A stretch of DNA of 64,000 nucleotides, from contig NZ_CP029043.1 in NCBI RefSeq assembly GCF_003074055.1, forward strand, positions 6,006,501 through 6,070,500. Direction: 5' to 3'. A program made the position numbers and the translations under genes. The notes below the pieces were generated by a model. The model had not been told where the DNA came from. It worked only from the letters and a program-made list of their open reading frames with translations, and searched no databases. The DNA is from Streptomyces nigra (GTDB lineage: Bacteria; Actinomycetota; Actinomycetes; Streptomycetales; Streptomycetaceae). Below are positions 18,737 to 27,331 of this stretch, one piece after another. Position 1 is the stretch's first letter. Each line of letters starts with the position of its first letter.

Positions 18737-19515
18737 GGGCGCGCGGCGGGGGCGGTCAGCCTGGCCGTGAGCAGGTGCGAGTCGAGCAGGGACACATCGG
18801 CGGTGCGGTCGGCGCGGGCGTAGCCGGCCAGCATCCGCTTGGTGAGGACGAGCGCCTCCGGCTGTCTGCGCAGGAGCGGGTTCACCCAGGAACGGACGAC
18901 CTGGTCCAGCGATTCGGCGGGGGAGGTCCGGTGCACGAGGCCGAGCCGCTCGGCGGTGGCCGCGTCGAACAGCTCGCAGGTGAGCATCAGTTCACGGATA
19001 CGGGCCGCCCCGGCCTCGGCGACGAGACGGCCCATGGCCCCGCCCCAGGCGGGCGGCAGTCCCAGCCCCACCTCGGGCATACGGAACCGGGTGGTGTCGG
19101 CGGCGGCGCGCAGATCGCAGTAGGAGGCGAGGGCGAGTCCCGCGCCGACGACCTTGCCGTGCAGCCGGGCGACGGTGACGACGTGGGTGGTCTCCAGCGC
19201 CTGGCAGAGCCGGTGGGCCTTGTCCGCGACGCGCCGCAGCTCACCGCCGCTCGGATCGCCGGCCAGCGCCGCCTGGTACTCCGTACGGTCGGCGCCCAGA
19301 CAGAAGTCCGTGCCGTCGGACGACAGGACGAGGACGCGGAGGTCGGGCCGTTCGTGCAGGCCGTCGAGGACGGCGAGGAGGTCGTCCAGGGCGGCGACAC
19401 CGAGCGTGTCGTCCCCCCGCTCGGGGTTGAGGCGTACGTGCAGGACCGGGCCGTCCTCGTCGACGGCCACGGCCTTCAGCGCGCGGGGAGTGAGGGGGGA
19501 GGGGGTGTCGGTCAT
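18733..19515 (-). CDS. Enoyl-CoA hydratase/isomerase family protein
   Basis: A 260-residue crotonase-fold protein that probably hydrates or isomerises a CoA thioester. The oxyanion-hole segments are visible: SSDGTDFCLGADRTEY near residue 65 and ARLHGKVVGAGLALASYCDLRAAAD near 115. MPEVGLGLPPAWGGAMGRLV follows, where typical hydratases have a catalytic Glu in this stretch. It starts at ATG 19515 inside the stop of the preceding P450 (ATGA overlap), so it belongs to the conservon operon. Its substrate is unknown; in this setting it may modify an acyl or aryl product of the P450s. Confidence 0.88.
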   Translation of the reverse strand: MTDTPSPLTPRALKAVAVDEDGPVLHVRLNPERGDDTLGVAALDDLLAVLDGLHERPDLRVLVLSSDGTDFCLGADRTEYQAALAGDPSGGELRRVADKAHRLCQALETTHVVTVARLHGKVVGAGLALASYCDLRAAADTTRFRMPEVGLGLPPAWGGAMGRLVAEAGAARIRELMLTCELFDAATAERLGLVHRTSPAESLDQVVRSWVNPLLRRQPEALVLTKRMLAGYARADRTADVSLLDSHLLTARLTAPAARP

Positions 19516-20762
19516 GCGAGGGCGACGTCCAGGTTCGACAGGCGCCTGAAGGCCACCCGGGGCTCCCATGTGGGGCGCCGGGCGAGCGTGAGGCGGGGGA
19601 GACGGCTGATCATGTGGTGGAGCAGGGTCTGGGCCTCCAGCCGGGCCAGGGGGGCGCCGAGGCAGTAGTGGACGCCGTTGCTGAAGGCCAGGTGGTCGGA
19701 GCGGGCCCGCTCGGGGTCGAAGCGGTCCGGGTCGGGGTGGCGGGCCGGGTCGCGGTGCGCCGCGCCGACCATGAGGTGGACCATGGCGTCCTTCGCGACC
19801 TCGACGCCCCCGACAACGGTGTCGTGGGCCGCGACGCGACTGATCACATGGGTGGGCGGGTCGTGGCGCAGCGTCTCCTCGACGAAGGCGGGCACCAGGG
19901 TGGGGTCGGCGGCGAGCAGGTCCCGGCGCAGCGGTTGCTCCAGCAACCGCAGGGCCATGGTCGACAGTAAGGTCGACGTGGTCTCCAGCGCCGCCAGCAG
20001 CACGAAGAGCGCGAGGAAGTACACGGACTCGTCGGCCCGGTCCCGGTCGGGTTCCAGGGTGTCGAAGGTGTGGATCCACAGGGACACGGGGTCGTCGCCC
20101 GGCTGCTCGCGGCGCCGGCGGACCAGGTCCATGAAGTACGCGCGCAGTTCGGCCGTCGCCGCGTCGGAGCGGGCCAACTGGCTGGCCGTGGGCAGGAGTT
20201 CCTGCGTGAAGACCTGCTCGTGGGTGAGTTCGCGCAGCCGGGGCCAGTCGGCCGCGGGCACGCCGAGCCAGTCGCCGATCGTGGCGACGGGCAGTTCCTC
20301 GCTCACGGTGGCGACGAAGTCGGCGGTGCCCTCGTGCAATTGCTCGGTGAGGGACAGCAGGAGGCGGTCGGTGGTCTGGCCGACCGTGCGTCCGATCCGC
20401 TCCAGGGTCTTGCGGCCGAACGTTCCTGCTGCCCTGCGTATTCGGGTGTGCTCGGGCGGGTTGAGCGCGGGCAGCGTGTTGCTCATCTCCTGCGAGGAGG
20501 GAGCGTTCCAGCGGGTGCCCGCGCCCTGCTGGTCCCGCCAGCGCTTGTCCGGCTCGAGCCAGTCACGCGAGCGCAGGATCTGGTCGCACAGGTCGAAACC
20601 CGTGACGAGCACATTGCCCCAAGGGGCGGGTGTGACAGGGCCCATGGCCCTGAGCCGGGCGTAGTAGGGAAAAGGATCGGCCTGCCCCTCCGCCGTCCGA
20701 AGACGGGCGAAGAGGCTGACGGCCGAACGACGGTCGTGCGACGGGCGAGCGTCCACCACCAC
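19512..20762 (-). CDS. Cytochrome P450, conservon-linked (partner of the ExxR-less P450)
   Basis: A 416-residue soluble bacterial class I P450. The I-helix has ALETTS in place of the usual AGxETT, the K-helix ExxR is intact (EETLRHD), and the heme-binding loop is FSNGVHYCLGAPLAR with the thiolate cysteine. I chose GTG 20762 because AAGGAG (20776-20771) is spaced eight bases from it; the ATG at 20822 has no ribosome site. It lies 93 bp after the other P450 and overlaps the hydratase gene by four bases. Conservons of other streptomycetes also end in paired P450s, and this is likely the CYP154/156-like member, an assignment from context. No ferredoxin gene is nearby. Confidence 0.9.
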   Translation of the reverse strand: MVVDARPSHDRRSAVSLFARLRTAEGQADPFPYYARLRAMGPVTPAPWGNVLVTGFDLCDQILRSRDWLEPDKRWRDQQGAGTRWNAPSSQEMSNTLPALNPPEHTRIRRAAGTFGRKTLERIGRTVGQTTDRLLLSLTEQLHEGTADFVATVSEELPVATIGDWLGVPAADWPRLRELTHEQVFTQELLPTASQLARSDAATAELRAYFMDLVRRRREQPGDDPVSLWIHTFDTLEPDRDRADESVYFLALFVLLAALETTSTLLSTMALRLLEQPLRRDLLAADPTLVPAFVEETLRHDPPTHVISRVAAHDTVVGGVEVAKDAMVHLMVGAAHRDPARHPDPDRFDPERARSDHLAFSNGVHYCLGAPLARLEAQTLLHHMISRLPRLTLARRPTWEPRVAFRRLSNLDVALA

Positions 20763-20855
20763 GATGGCGGCTCCTTCCTGGGAGATCAGCCGCCATACGT
20801 ACCCATGCGGTGATTGAAGCATCCACTTGTGGAGGTCAGGTGACGGTTACCTTCG

Positions 20856-22223
20856 TCACTCGCCACCGAGCCAGGCACGGAAACGCGAGAACAGGCCACG
20901 CGGGTGGGCGTGTTGGGCGGCTGGCCGGGAATGAGCGGTCCCGGCGTGCTGCGGGACGGAAACGGTGGGCTGAGGCGCGGCCGGACGAGCGGATTCGGCC
21001 GGGGCCGGACCGGCCGGACGCGGCGTGAACCGGACGGGAAGGGACGCCAGCGAACGGCTCCACGGCCCCTCACCCCACTGCAGGTCCTTGAACGGGACGC
21101 GCGTCTCCAAGTCCGGCAGCCCGTTCAGCAGACACTCCACCGCGCTCACCGCGATCATGAACGCCGGGTCCTTCGCGGGGCACGCGTGCGGACCGGCGCC
21201 GAACGCCAGATGGGCCTTGGCGCTGAGCTGCTCGCGGTGCTGCGCCAGCTTCGGATCGGTGTTCGCGGCCGCGAAGGAGATCAGGACGGGGTCGCCCGCC
21301 CGGAGGATCCTGCCGCCCAACTGGACGTCGTGGGTGGGGTAGTGGCCCGCGTAGTTGGCGATCGGCGCGAAGTTCCACAGCGTCTGCGCGACCGCGTCCT
21401 CGACGGGCAGCGCGGCCTGCGCGTCCTCGCTCAGATACAGGGCCGTGCTGGTGGCGATCGCGGCGGCCAGCGGGGCCGTACCGCCGGACAGCAGCGTGAC
21501 GAGCTGGTGCAGGACCTCCTCGTCGGTCAGACGGGCCTGATGCTGCATCAGCTGGGTCGTCAGGTCCTCGCCGGGCCTCCGGTGCTTGAGGGCGATCAGC
21601 TCGGCGAGCGCCGTCCCCAGGACCTCGTCGGCTCCCTGCGTGCCCTGGAAGATGCCGCTGATGCCGGCGATGACCCGGTCGCCCAGCTCGGGCGGGCAGC
21701 CGAACAGCTCGCTGAAGACCAGCAGCGGCAGCGGCATCGCGTACGCGGACATCAGCTCGGCCTGCCCGAACGAGTCCCCGCTGAACTGGCTGATCAGATA
21801 GTCCGCCGACTGCTGCACCTTGCGGCGCAGTTGCAGCTCGTTGACGGTGGCGAGGCTGTCGACGACCGCCTGCCGCAGCCGCGCGTGCGCGGCGCCGTCG
21901 CTGAACAGGGCGTTCGGGCGGTAGCCCATCATGGGCAGCGCCGGGCTGTCCGCCGGCACCCGCCCCTCGTTCAGGGCGTTCCAGCGCCGCGAGTCACGGA
22001 CGAACGACGCCGGGTTCTGCAGGATGTACAGCGCGGCGTCATAGCTGGTGACCAGCTCGACCTCGACGCCCGGCGCGATGTCGACCGGCGCGCTGGGGCC
22101 GAGGGTGCGCAGATGGCCGTACGTGGCCTCGGGGTCGGCGGCGAACTCGGGACCGTACAGCTGCGCGTTGCCGTGCGCGGGGCACCCGGCGGGTATGCCC
22201 CGTGAGGCGTGGGGTTGTTGCAT
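20856..22223 (-). CDS. Atypical cytochrome P450 lacking ExxR (CYP157-like)
   Basis: A 455-residue P450-fold protein in the conservon. The heme loop FGAGPHACPAKDPAF keeps the thiolate Cys but has Ala at the usual Gly two residues later. At the K-helix, where ExxR is expected, the sequence is VAQTLWNF, so Glu and Arg are replaced by Gln and Trp. The I-helix motif reads SGGTAPL, not AGxET. The CYP157 family, found in Streptomyces conservons, is known for losing ExxR with a similar xQ-x-LW pattern. Residues 395-455 form a Pro/Ala/His-rich tail ending RGLFSRFRAWLGGE, possibly an amphipathic membrane or partner contact. AGGAG precedes ATG 22223, nine bases after the GTPase gene. Confidence 0.9.
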   Translation of the reverse strand: MQQPHASRGIPAGCPAHGNAQLYGPEFAADPEATYGHLRTLGPSAPVDIAPGVEVELVTSYDAALYILQNPASFVRDSRRWNALNEGRVPADSPALPMMGYRPNALFSDGAAHARLRQAVVDSLATVNELQLRRKVQQSADYLISQFSGDSFGQAELMSAYAMPLPLLVFSELFGCPPELGDRVIAGISGIFQGTQGADEVLGTALAELIALKHRRPGEDLTTQLMQHQARLTDEEVLHQLVTLLSGGTAPLAAAIATSTALYLSEDAQAALPVEDAVAQTLWNFAPIANYAGHYPTHDVQLGGRILRAGDPVLISFAAANTDPKLAQHREQLSAKAHLAFGAGPHACPAKDPAFMIAVSAVECLLNGLPDLETRVPFKDLQWGEGPWSRSLASLPVRFTPRPAGPAPAESARPAAPQPTVSVPQHAGTAHSRPAAQHAHPRGLFSRFRAWLGGE

Positions 22224-22232
22224 GGCGAGCTC

Positions 22233-22793
22233 CTAGTCGAGCAGGGACATGAGGTGCTGCACGAGGGCGATCAGGGCCTGGAGCGCGGACTTCTGGTCGC
22301 GTACGTCGCAGGCCACGACCGGGGTGTCCGGGTGCAGGTTCAGCGCCTCGCGGACTTCGTCGAGGGGGTACGTGGTCGCCCCCTCGAAGTGGTTCACGCC
22401 GACGGCGTAGGTCAGGCCGAAGCGCTCGACCAGGTCCAGGACCGGGAAGGACTCGTCCAGTCGCTGCGGGTCGACGATGAGGAGCGCGCCGAGCGCTCCG
22501 CGGGACAGCTCCTCCCACATCTCCTTGAAACGCTCCTGACCGGGCGTTCCGAAGACGTAGAGGACCAGCTCGTCGCTGAGCGTGAGCCGGCCGAAGTCCA
22601 TGGCGACCGTGGTGGTCGTCTTGTCGGGTGTGCGCGACAGGTCGTCGTAGCCCACACTCGCCTCGGTGATCTCCTCCTCGGTCTGCAGGGGCTCGATCTC
22701 GGAGATGTTGCCGATGTAGGTGGTCTTTCCGACTCCGAAGGGCCCTACGACGAGGACTTTCACCGAGCGCACGTCGTCTGCGTCCAGGTACAC
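22233..22793 (-). CDS. cvnD: Conservon small GTPase (CvnD)
   Basis: A 186-residue Ras-like/MglA-type GTP-binding protein, the switch of the conservon membrane complex that resembles eukaryotic G-protein signalling. Visible motifs are the P-loop GPFGVGKTT at about 17-25, a switch I Thr region (DKTTTTVAMDFGRL) and switch II FGTPGQERF. The NKxD base-recognition motif is replaced by GVNHFEGA, a known type of deviation in this family that may lower guanine specificity. The start is GTG 22793, three bases after cvnC. It should act with the roadblock protein as regulator. Confidence 0.93.
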   Translation of the reverse strand: MYLDADDVRSVKVLVVGPFGVGKTTYIGNISEIEPLQTEEEITEASVGYDDLSRTPDKTTTTVAMDFGRLTLSDELVLYVFGTPGQERFKEMWEELSRGALGALLIVDPQRLDESFPVLDLVERFGLTYAVGVNHFEGATTYPLDEVREALNLHPDTPVVACDVRDQKSALQALIALVQHLMSLLD

Positions 22794-22796
22794 GGG

Positions 22797-23183
22797 TTAC
22801 GCTCCGATGTTCTTCAGGCCTTCGAGGACGGCACTGAGCAGTTCTCTGTCTTTGTTGTCGGCCCGCGGGGCGGGCTTTCTGACGAGGACGAGACCGCTCT
22901 CCTCCAGCTGTGCCAGGAGGATGCGCACGATGCCGAGCGGCAGGTGCGTGCGGCCGGCGATCTCGGCCACGGCCAGCATGCGGTTGGCGACCAGATCCAT
23001 GATCGCCTGCTCCTCCGGTGCGAGGGTGCGGGCCGTGGCGGCGGTGTCCATGTGGGCGGTCACCAGGGCGGTGCGCTCGTACTGCTGGTCCGGCGGCAGA
23101 GCGCGGCCGTTGGTGATCACGAAGAACGGCACTAACGCGGAGGTCAGTTCCACTTCCGGGTCGGAATCGTGTGCGTCAGACAT
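22797..23183 (-). CDS. cvnC: Conservon DUF742 protein (CvnC)
   Basis: A 128-residue DUF742 protein, a constant member of conservons. It has an acidic N terminus, the conserved VPFFVITNGRALP segment, and a winged-helix-like region (EIAGRTHLPLGIVRILLAQLEESGLVLV) near residues 75-105. Its biochemical role is not established; it is thought to be part of the membrane heterocomplex with the other Cvn proteins. ATG 23183 overlaps the end of the roadblock gene by eight bases, indicating translational coupling. Confidence 0.92.
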   Translation of the reverse strand: MSDAHDSDPEVELTSALVPFFVITNGRALPPDQQYERTALVTAHMDTAATARTLAPEEQAIMDLVANRMLAVAEIAGRTHLPLGIVRILLAQLEESGLVLVRKPAPRADNKDRELLSAVLEGLKNIGA

Positions 23184-24024
23184 CGCTCGGCGCCTCCTGT
23201 CGCGGCATGCGCTCCTCGGTCAGCCGGGGCACCACCTCGCTCAGGCGCGTGGTGAACTCCTCGATGTCGGTGTCGTGTTCGGCCGCGGCGGCCAGCAGCC
23301 GGCCGTGGTCACCGGCGATCAGGAAGATCCAGCCGTGCTGGAACTCGATGACGGTCTGCCGCCACTCCGCGCCGGCCTGGATGCCGGCGAACTGGGAGGT
23401 GACCCGGCTGTAGGCGTGGATGCCCATCATGGCGGCGGAGATGGTGTCGACCAGGTCCCGGTCGATCCCGCTGGTCGCCCCCAGGGGCAGGCCCTCCGCG
23501 CCCAGCAGCACCGCGTGCCGGGCCCCGTGCACTCCGGAGATCACCTCGTCGAGGTCGGCGAGGACCGTGCCGGTCCGGCCGCCCTGCTCCGACCCGTTGG
23601 AGGCGCCCGCCCCGTGCAGGGACGGTTCCTCGGCGTCGACCCGCGGCGGGGTCGTCAGATTGTTGCCCAGCCGGGCGACCAGCCGGTGCATCCGGAAGGA
23701 GATCTGCTGGATGTCGACGTCGAGCTCCGCTGCGGCGGCCAGATAGGCCCCCTGGCCGGCCCCGATGAGGAAGATCCACCCGTGCGAGAACTCGATGATC
23801 GTCTGGTGCCACTGCGGGTCCTGCACCGGCTCGATGAAACGGGCCGCGGCACGGCTCAGTGCCTGCATGCCCGCCATGGCGGCCGAAATGGTCCTGAGGT
23901 CGTCGTCGACGAGACCCTGGGTGGCCCCCCGCGAGATGCCGTCCGCGGAGAGCAAGACGGCGTGCCGTGCCTTGGGCACATTGGTCACGATGTCTTCGAG
24001 CATCCACGACAGGTCGGTGGTCAT
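23176..24024 (-). CDS. cvnB: Double-length roadblock/LC7 protein (CvnB), tandem domains
   Basis: CvnB proteins are normally single roadblock/LC7 domains of roughly 140 residues that bind the partner GTPase. This one is 282 residues and contains two complete copies: residues 5-115 (PKARHAVLLSADGISRGAT, then IIEFSHGWIFLIGAGQGAYLA) and residues 150-265 (HGARHAVLLGAEGLPLGAT, then VIEFQHGWIFLIAGDHGRLLA), joined by a Gly/Ser/Glu linker. The copies are clearly homologous but diverged, so the duplication is not recent. The protein could form an intramolecular roadblock dimer. ATG 24024 overlaps the cvnA stop (ATGA) and its 3' end overlaps cvnC. Confidence 0.93.
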   Translation of the reverse strand: MTTDLSWMLEDIVTNVPKARHAVLLSADGISRGATQGLVDDDLRTISAAMAGMQALSRAAARFIEPVQDPQWHQTIIEFSHGWIFLIGAGQGAYLAAAAELDVDIQQISFRMHRLVARLGNNLTTPPRVDAEEPSLHGAGASNGSEQGGRTGTVLADLDEVISGVHGARHAVLLGAEGLPLGATSGIDRDLVDTISAAMMGIHAYSRVTSQFAGIQAGAEWRQTVIEFQHGWIFLIAGDHGRLLAAAAEHDTDIEEFTTRLSEVVPRLTEERMPRQEAPSDV

Positions 24025-25196
24025 GCGTCTTGGGGCCCTTCAGTGGCTGCGGAATCGAACGTGCGGCCCGAGATGGTGCCTCGTTGCAGGGCGCCCAGAG
24101 CGCCCCGGCTGCGTCCGGAGACGCGTCCGGTGTCCTGGGCCGTCCGGGACGGCTGCCGCTGGTCCTCGGGGGCGGCCGCCCGGGACACGCGCTTGGGCAG
24201 ACCGTGCACGGTGCGCGGCCGGCTCGGCGCGGACTGGTCGTCCCGCACGATGCTCACCGGCGCCGGAGCCTCCTCGACGGGGGCCGGCTGCTCCTCCGTC
24301 CACAGCTCCTCGGGCAGCAGCACCACGGCGCGGACGCCGCCGTACCGGGAGATGCCCGTGACGTCGACCCGGAAGCCGTACTGGCGGGCGAGCAGGCCGA
24401 TCAGGGGGAAGCCGAACTTCGGCTGGTTGCCGAGCTGGGAGAGGCGCGGGACGAAGTCGCCGGACAGCAGGGCGGTGGCCCGCTGCCGCTCCTCGTCGTT
24501 CATGCCGACACCGGCGTCGTCGATGACGATGCACAGGTTCTTCTGGATCCGCTGGAACGTCACCTCGATGGGAGCGTCCTGCTGGGAGAAGCTGGCAGCG
24601 TTGTCGAGCAGCTCCGCCACCGCGAGCGCGACCGGGGAGACGGCCGACGCCTTCAGCGCGAAACCGGTCTGCTGCATGATCTCGACGCGGCGGAAGTTGC
24701 GGATCTGCCCCTGCGCGTTGCGCACCACGTCGTACACGCTGCCCGGCCGGTTGCGGCGGCCGGCCGGCGCGCCGCACAGCACGGCGATGCCCTGCGCCTT
24801 GCGCTGCATCTGCGCGTTGGCGTGCGTCACTTCGAGAAGCTCGGCGAGCACGGGGTGGTTGCCGTACTTGCCCTGGATGCCCTCCAGGACGGTCATCTGC
24901 TCGGCGGCGAGGCTCTGCAGGAAGCGGGCGGAACCCTTGAGGACCGCCTTCGTGCTGTCCTCGGCGGCCTCCTCGGCCTGCCGGATGGTGGTGTCGAACT
25001 GATGCTTGTACCGGGCCAGTTCGGCCTGCACCGAGGTGAGGTGGCCCTGTGCGGTGGCGAGTTCGGTCTTCAGCGCCTGCTCGGCCTGCTGCTTTCTCCT
25101 CCCCAGGGCTCTGTTGCGGACGACGAGTGCCACGATCGCTGCGACGGCTATCGCCGTCATCGCAACCAGGCACCACGCAAGCGCGTCTCGAGACAT
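24021..25196 (-). CDS. cvnA: Conservon histidine-kinase-like membrane ATPase (CvnA)
   Basis: A 391-residue membrane sensor of the nitrate/sulfonate-type histidine kinase-like family. Residues 5-26 form one transmembrane helix, residues 30-90 a coiled coil, and residues 170-300 a HATPase_c domain (VAELLDNAASFSQQ, VIDDAGVGMNDEE, PKFGFPLIGLLARQYG). No phosphoacceptor H-box is obvious, as in other conservon CvnA proteins. The tail after about 300 is Pro/Ser/Arg-rich and probably disordered. I chose ATG 25196 for its GGAAAGG ribosome site; the frame continues to 25262. It is the first gene of the operon running through the P450s and hydratase. Confidence 0.92.
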   Translation of the reverse strand: MSRDALAWCLVAMTAIAVAAIVALVVRNRALGRRKQQAEQALKTELATAQGHLTSVQAELARYKHQFDTTIRQAEEAAEDSTKAVLKGSARFLQSLAAEQMTVLEGIQGKYGNHPVLAELLEVTHANAQMQRKAQGIAVLCGAPAGRRNRPGSVYDVVRNAQGQIRNFRRVEIMQQTGFALKASAVSPVALAVAELLDNAASFSQQDAPIEVTFQRIQKNLCIVIDDAGVGMNDEERQRATALLSGDFVPRLSQLGNQPKFGFPLIGLLARQYGFRVDVTGISRYGGVRAVVLLPEELWTEEQPAPVEEAPAPVSIVRDDQSAPSRPRTVHGLPKRVSRAAAPEDQRQPSRTAQDTGRVSGRSRGALGALQRGTISGRTFDSAATEGPQDA

Positions 25197-25733
25197 GGAA
25201 ACCTTTCCCGGCGCATGAAATGCGGACGTAGACGGATAACTCCCCCGCGAGTACGCACCCACGACAAACCATGCCGCCTACCCGAGCTGTGTGGCTGCTG
25301 AGCGTGCGGACCTCAAGTCAACGCTTGAAGTAAGTGGATCAAGGTCGCAGATGCGGGGATGCTATCACCGGCGCGACAGCCCTCGAAGAGCGTGCCACCG
25401 TTCCTCCGCAAGGCCAACACGCCTTCTGTGAACGGAAGTTGCCCGCTGTTCAGCGAGGCGGGTTCATCGGTGGTGGAGTACGCCGGCCGGCTGGGATGTG
25501 ACGGTCCGACAGCGCGGTTCCTTCCGGGGCCGTCGGCTCGCCCGCCCTACGGGCGGCCGGGTGCACGGGTCCACAGCGACTCCTTCGCGATGGGGTCTGG
25601 AGGCGACTGTCCCCCCGCGCGCGGCATGACGCCACGTCAGTCTGCCGAAAGTACGATGATCGTAACAGGTTTCACGCTGTGTGTGTGCCCGGGCACAGCC
25701 GCCGGGCGGAGCCGAATACCCGTCTGCCGGCGG
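25197..25733. other. 537-bp non-coding region upstream of the conservon
   Basis: No convincing gene is present. The sequence is less GC-rich than its surroundings near 25250-25360, where the conservon promoter must lie. An isolated palindrome TACGATGATCGTA (6-bp arms, one-base centre) lies at 25652-25664, closer to the LysE gene 3' end; its role is unknown. Confidence 0.5.
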
Positions 25734-26381
25734 TCAGTCGGCGCGGCCCGTCACCGCTACCGTCACGCCCAGGCCGATCATCGTGCAGCCGCCCGCGCCG
25801 CCTATCAGGGACAGGCGGCGGTCGGAGCGGGCGAACCAGGTGCGGGCCGCCGAGGCGGTCACGCCCCAGAGGGTGTCGGTGACCAGGCCGATGGTGATGG
25901 GGACGAGACCCAACAGCAGCATCTGCAACGGCACATGACCGGCCGAGTGGTCCACGAACTGGGGGAGCACGGCGGCGAAGAACACCACGCCTTTGGGGTT
26001 GGTGACGCCGACGAGCGCGCCGTCCAGGAGGGTGCGCAGATCGCCGCGCGCCGGCTCCTGCGACCGGGTGTGGATCGTGGACGCCTTCAGCTCCTTGCGG
26101 TGCCGGAACGCCTGTACGCCGAGCCAGACCAGATAGGCGGCACCGGCCAGCTTCACCGTGAGGTAGACGGTCACGGAGCGCTCGACGAGGGAGCCGATCC
26201 CGACCGCGACGGCGACCACCAGCAGATACGAGCCGACGACATTGCCGAGCGCGGTCGCCACGGCCGTACGGCGTCCGTGCGCCAGGGCGCGGCCGATGAC
26301 GAACAGGACGCTGGGTCCAGGAATCACGATCACCAGCAGCGACATCGCCGCGAACGCCAGCATCCGGTCGGTGGACACCAT
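25734..26381 (-). CDS. LysE/RhtB-family amino acid exporter
   Basis: A 215-residue inner-membrane protein with about six hydrophobic helices. The N-terminal block VIVIPGPSVLFVIGRALAHGRR is the family signature, and GVTNPKGVVFFAAVLPQF is the second conserved block in the central loop. Such proteins export amino acids or derivatives such as homoserine lactones by proton antiport. It appears to be a single-gene unit between the conservon and the protease terminator. Substrate cannot be inferred. Confidence 0.9.
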   Translation of the reverse strand: MVSTDRMLAFAAMSLLVIVIPGPSVLFVIGRALAHGRRTAVATALGNVVGSYLLVVAVAVGIGSLVERSVTVYLTVKLAGAAYLVWLGVQAFRHRKELKASTIHTRSQEPARGDLRTLLDGALVGVTNPKGVVFFAAVLPQFVDHSAGHVPLQMLLLGLVPITIGLVTDTLWGVTASAARTWFARSDRRLSLIGGAGGCTMIGLGVTVAVTGRAD

Positions 26382-26485
26382 GACCTCACCCCCACATCCC
26401 TGTCAGTGGCTCATTCAAACAGGAGCCACTGACGACGGACCAGGCCCGTGACGGGCCGGGGCGGGCCGGGGGGCCGGGGAATGGA

Positions 26486-26530
26486 CAGGGGGCGTTGCGG
26501 GCCGCTCGTGGAGGCCCGCAACGCCCCCTG
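26486..26530 (-). terminator. 17-bp perfect hairpin terminating the protease gene
   Basis: Arms at 26486-26502 and 26514-26530 are perfectly complementary over 17 bp with an 11-base loop, 16 bp beyond the leftward protease stop at 26546. Confidence 0.85.
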
Positions 26531-26545
26531 GTCTTCGGGTCCCGG

Positions 26546-27331
26546 CTAGGACCGGACCTGGTCGGTCACCTCGGCCGAGAACGTGGTCAACCGGGTGTAG
26601 ACCCCCGGGTACCCCGCCTGGGCGCAGCCCTCGCCCCAGGACGTTATCCCTGCCAGGACGCCCCCGATGAGCAGGGGACCGCCGCTGTCGCCCTGGCAGG
26701 AGTCGACGCCGCCGGACGTCTTGCCGGCGCAGACCATGTCGGAGGCGACGAAGTCCGAGCCGTAGGAACCGGCGCAACTCGAGTCGGACACCGTGGGCAC
26801 GGTGGCCGTACGCAACTGGTTGGAGGAGCTGCCGCCCGAGGACGTGGTGCCCCAGCCGAGGATGCGTGCGCTGGCGCCGGCCGCGTACACCCCCGTGTCC
26901 GAGGAGCCGACGTAGGAGGCGGTGGTGTACGGCATGGATGTCGACAGGGTCAGCACGGCCACGTCGTCACCGCGGGTGGCGGTGGTGTAGTCGGGGTGGA
27001 CCCAGATGTCGCTGACCTTGGCGACCGTTCCGTCGCCGCCGTTCAGGTAGGTGCGTCCGCCGACGACCCGGATGCCGGACGGGGTTTCGCCGGCCATGCA
27101 GTGGGCGGCGGTGACGACCTTGGTGGGGGAGACCAGCGTCCCCCCGCAGAACTGGTTCTGCGAGGCGTCCGTGATCTGCATCATGAACGGGTACGCGGAC
27201 GTGGTGGTCGTGGTCCCGCCGACGATGCGGGTATCGGCCTCAGCGGTGGGTGCGCTGAGCAGTGCGGCCGCCGCGGCGGCCGCCGCCGCCGTGACGACGG
27301 CGGTCCTTCTGGCACGGGTGAGCCCGGACAA
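26546..27331 (-). CDS. Secreted trypsin-like serine protease
   Basis: A 261-residue exported chymotrypsin-fold (S1) protease, close to streptomycete trypsins. After an Arg-rich start and Ala-rich signal peptide, the short propeptide ends before the mature N terminus IVGGTTTTTS. The catalytic triad is visible: TAAHC (His), DDVAVLTL (Asp) and CQGDSGGP (Ser), and GVDSCQ places an Asp at the trypsin specificity position, predicting cleavage after Lys or Arg. I chose the TTG at 27331 because GAGGAG lies five bases upstream and homologues begin near the signal peptide; the frame remains open to 27466. The region up to 27685 holds no gene but contains a hairpin. Confidence 0.92.
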   Translation of the reverse strand: MSGLTRARRTAVVTAAAAAAAAALLSAPTAEADTRIVGGTTTTTSAYPFMMQITDASQNQFCGGTLVSPTKVVTAAHCMAGETPSGIRVVGGRTYLNGGDGTVAKVSDIWVHPDYTTATRGDDVAVLTLSTSMPYTTASYVGSSDTGVYAAGASARILGWGTTSSGGSSSNQLRTATVPTVSDSSCAGSYGSDFVASDMVCAGKTSGGVDSCQGDSGGPLLIGGVLAGITSWGEGCAQAGYPGVYTRLTTFSAEVTDQVRS

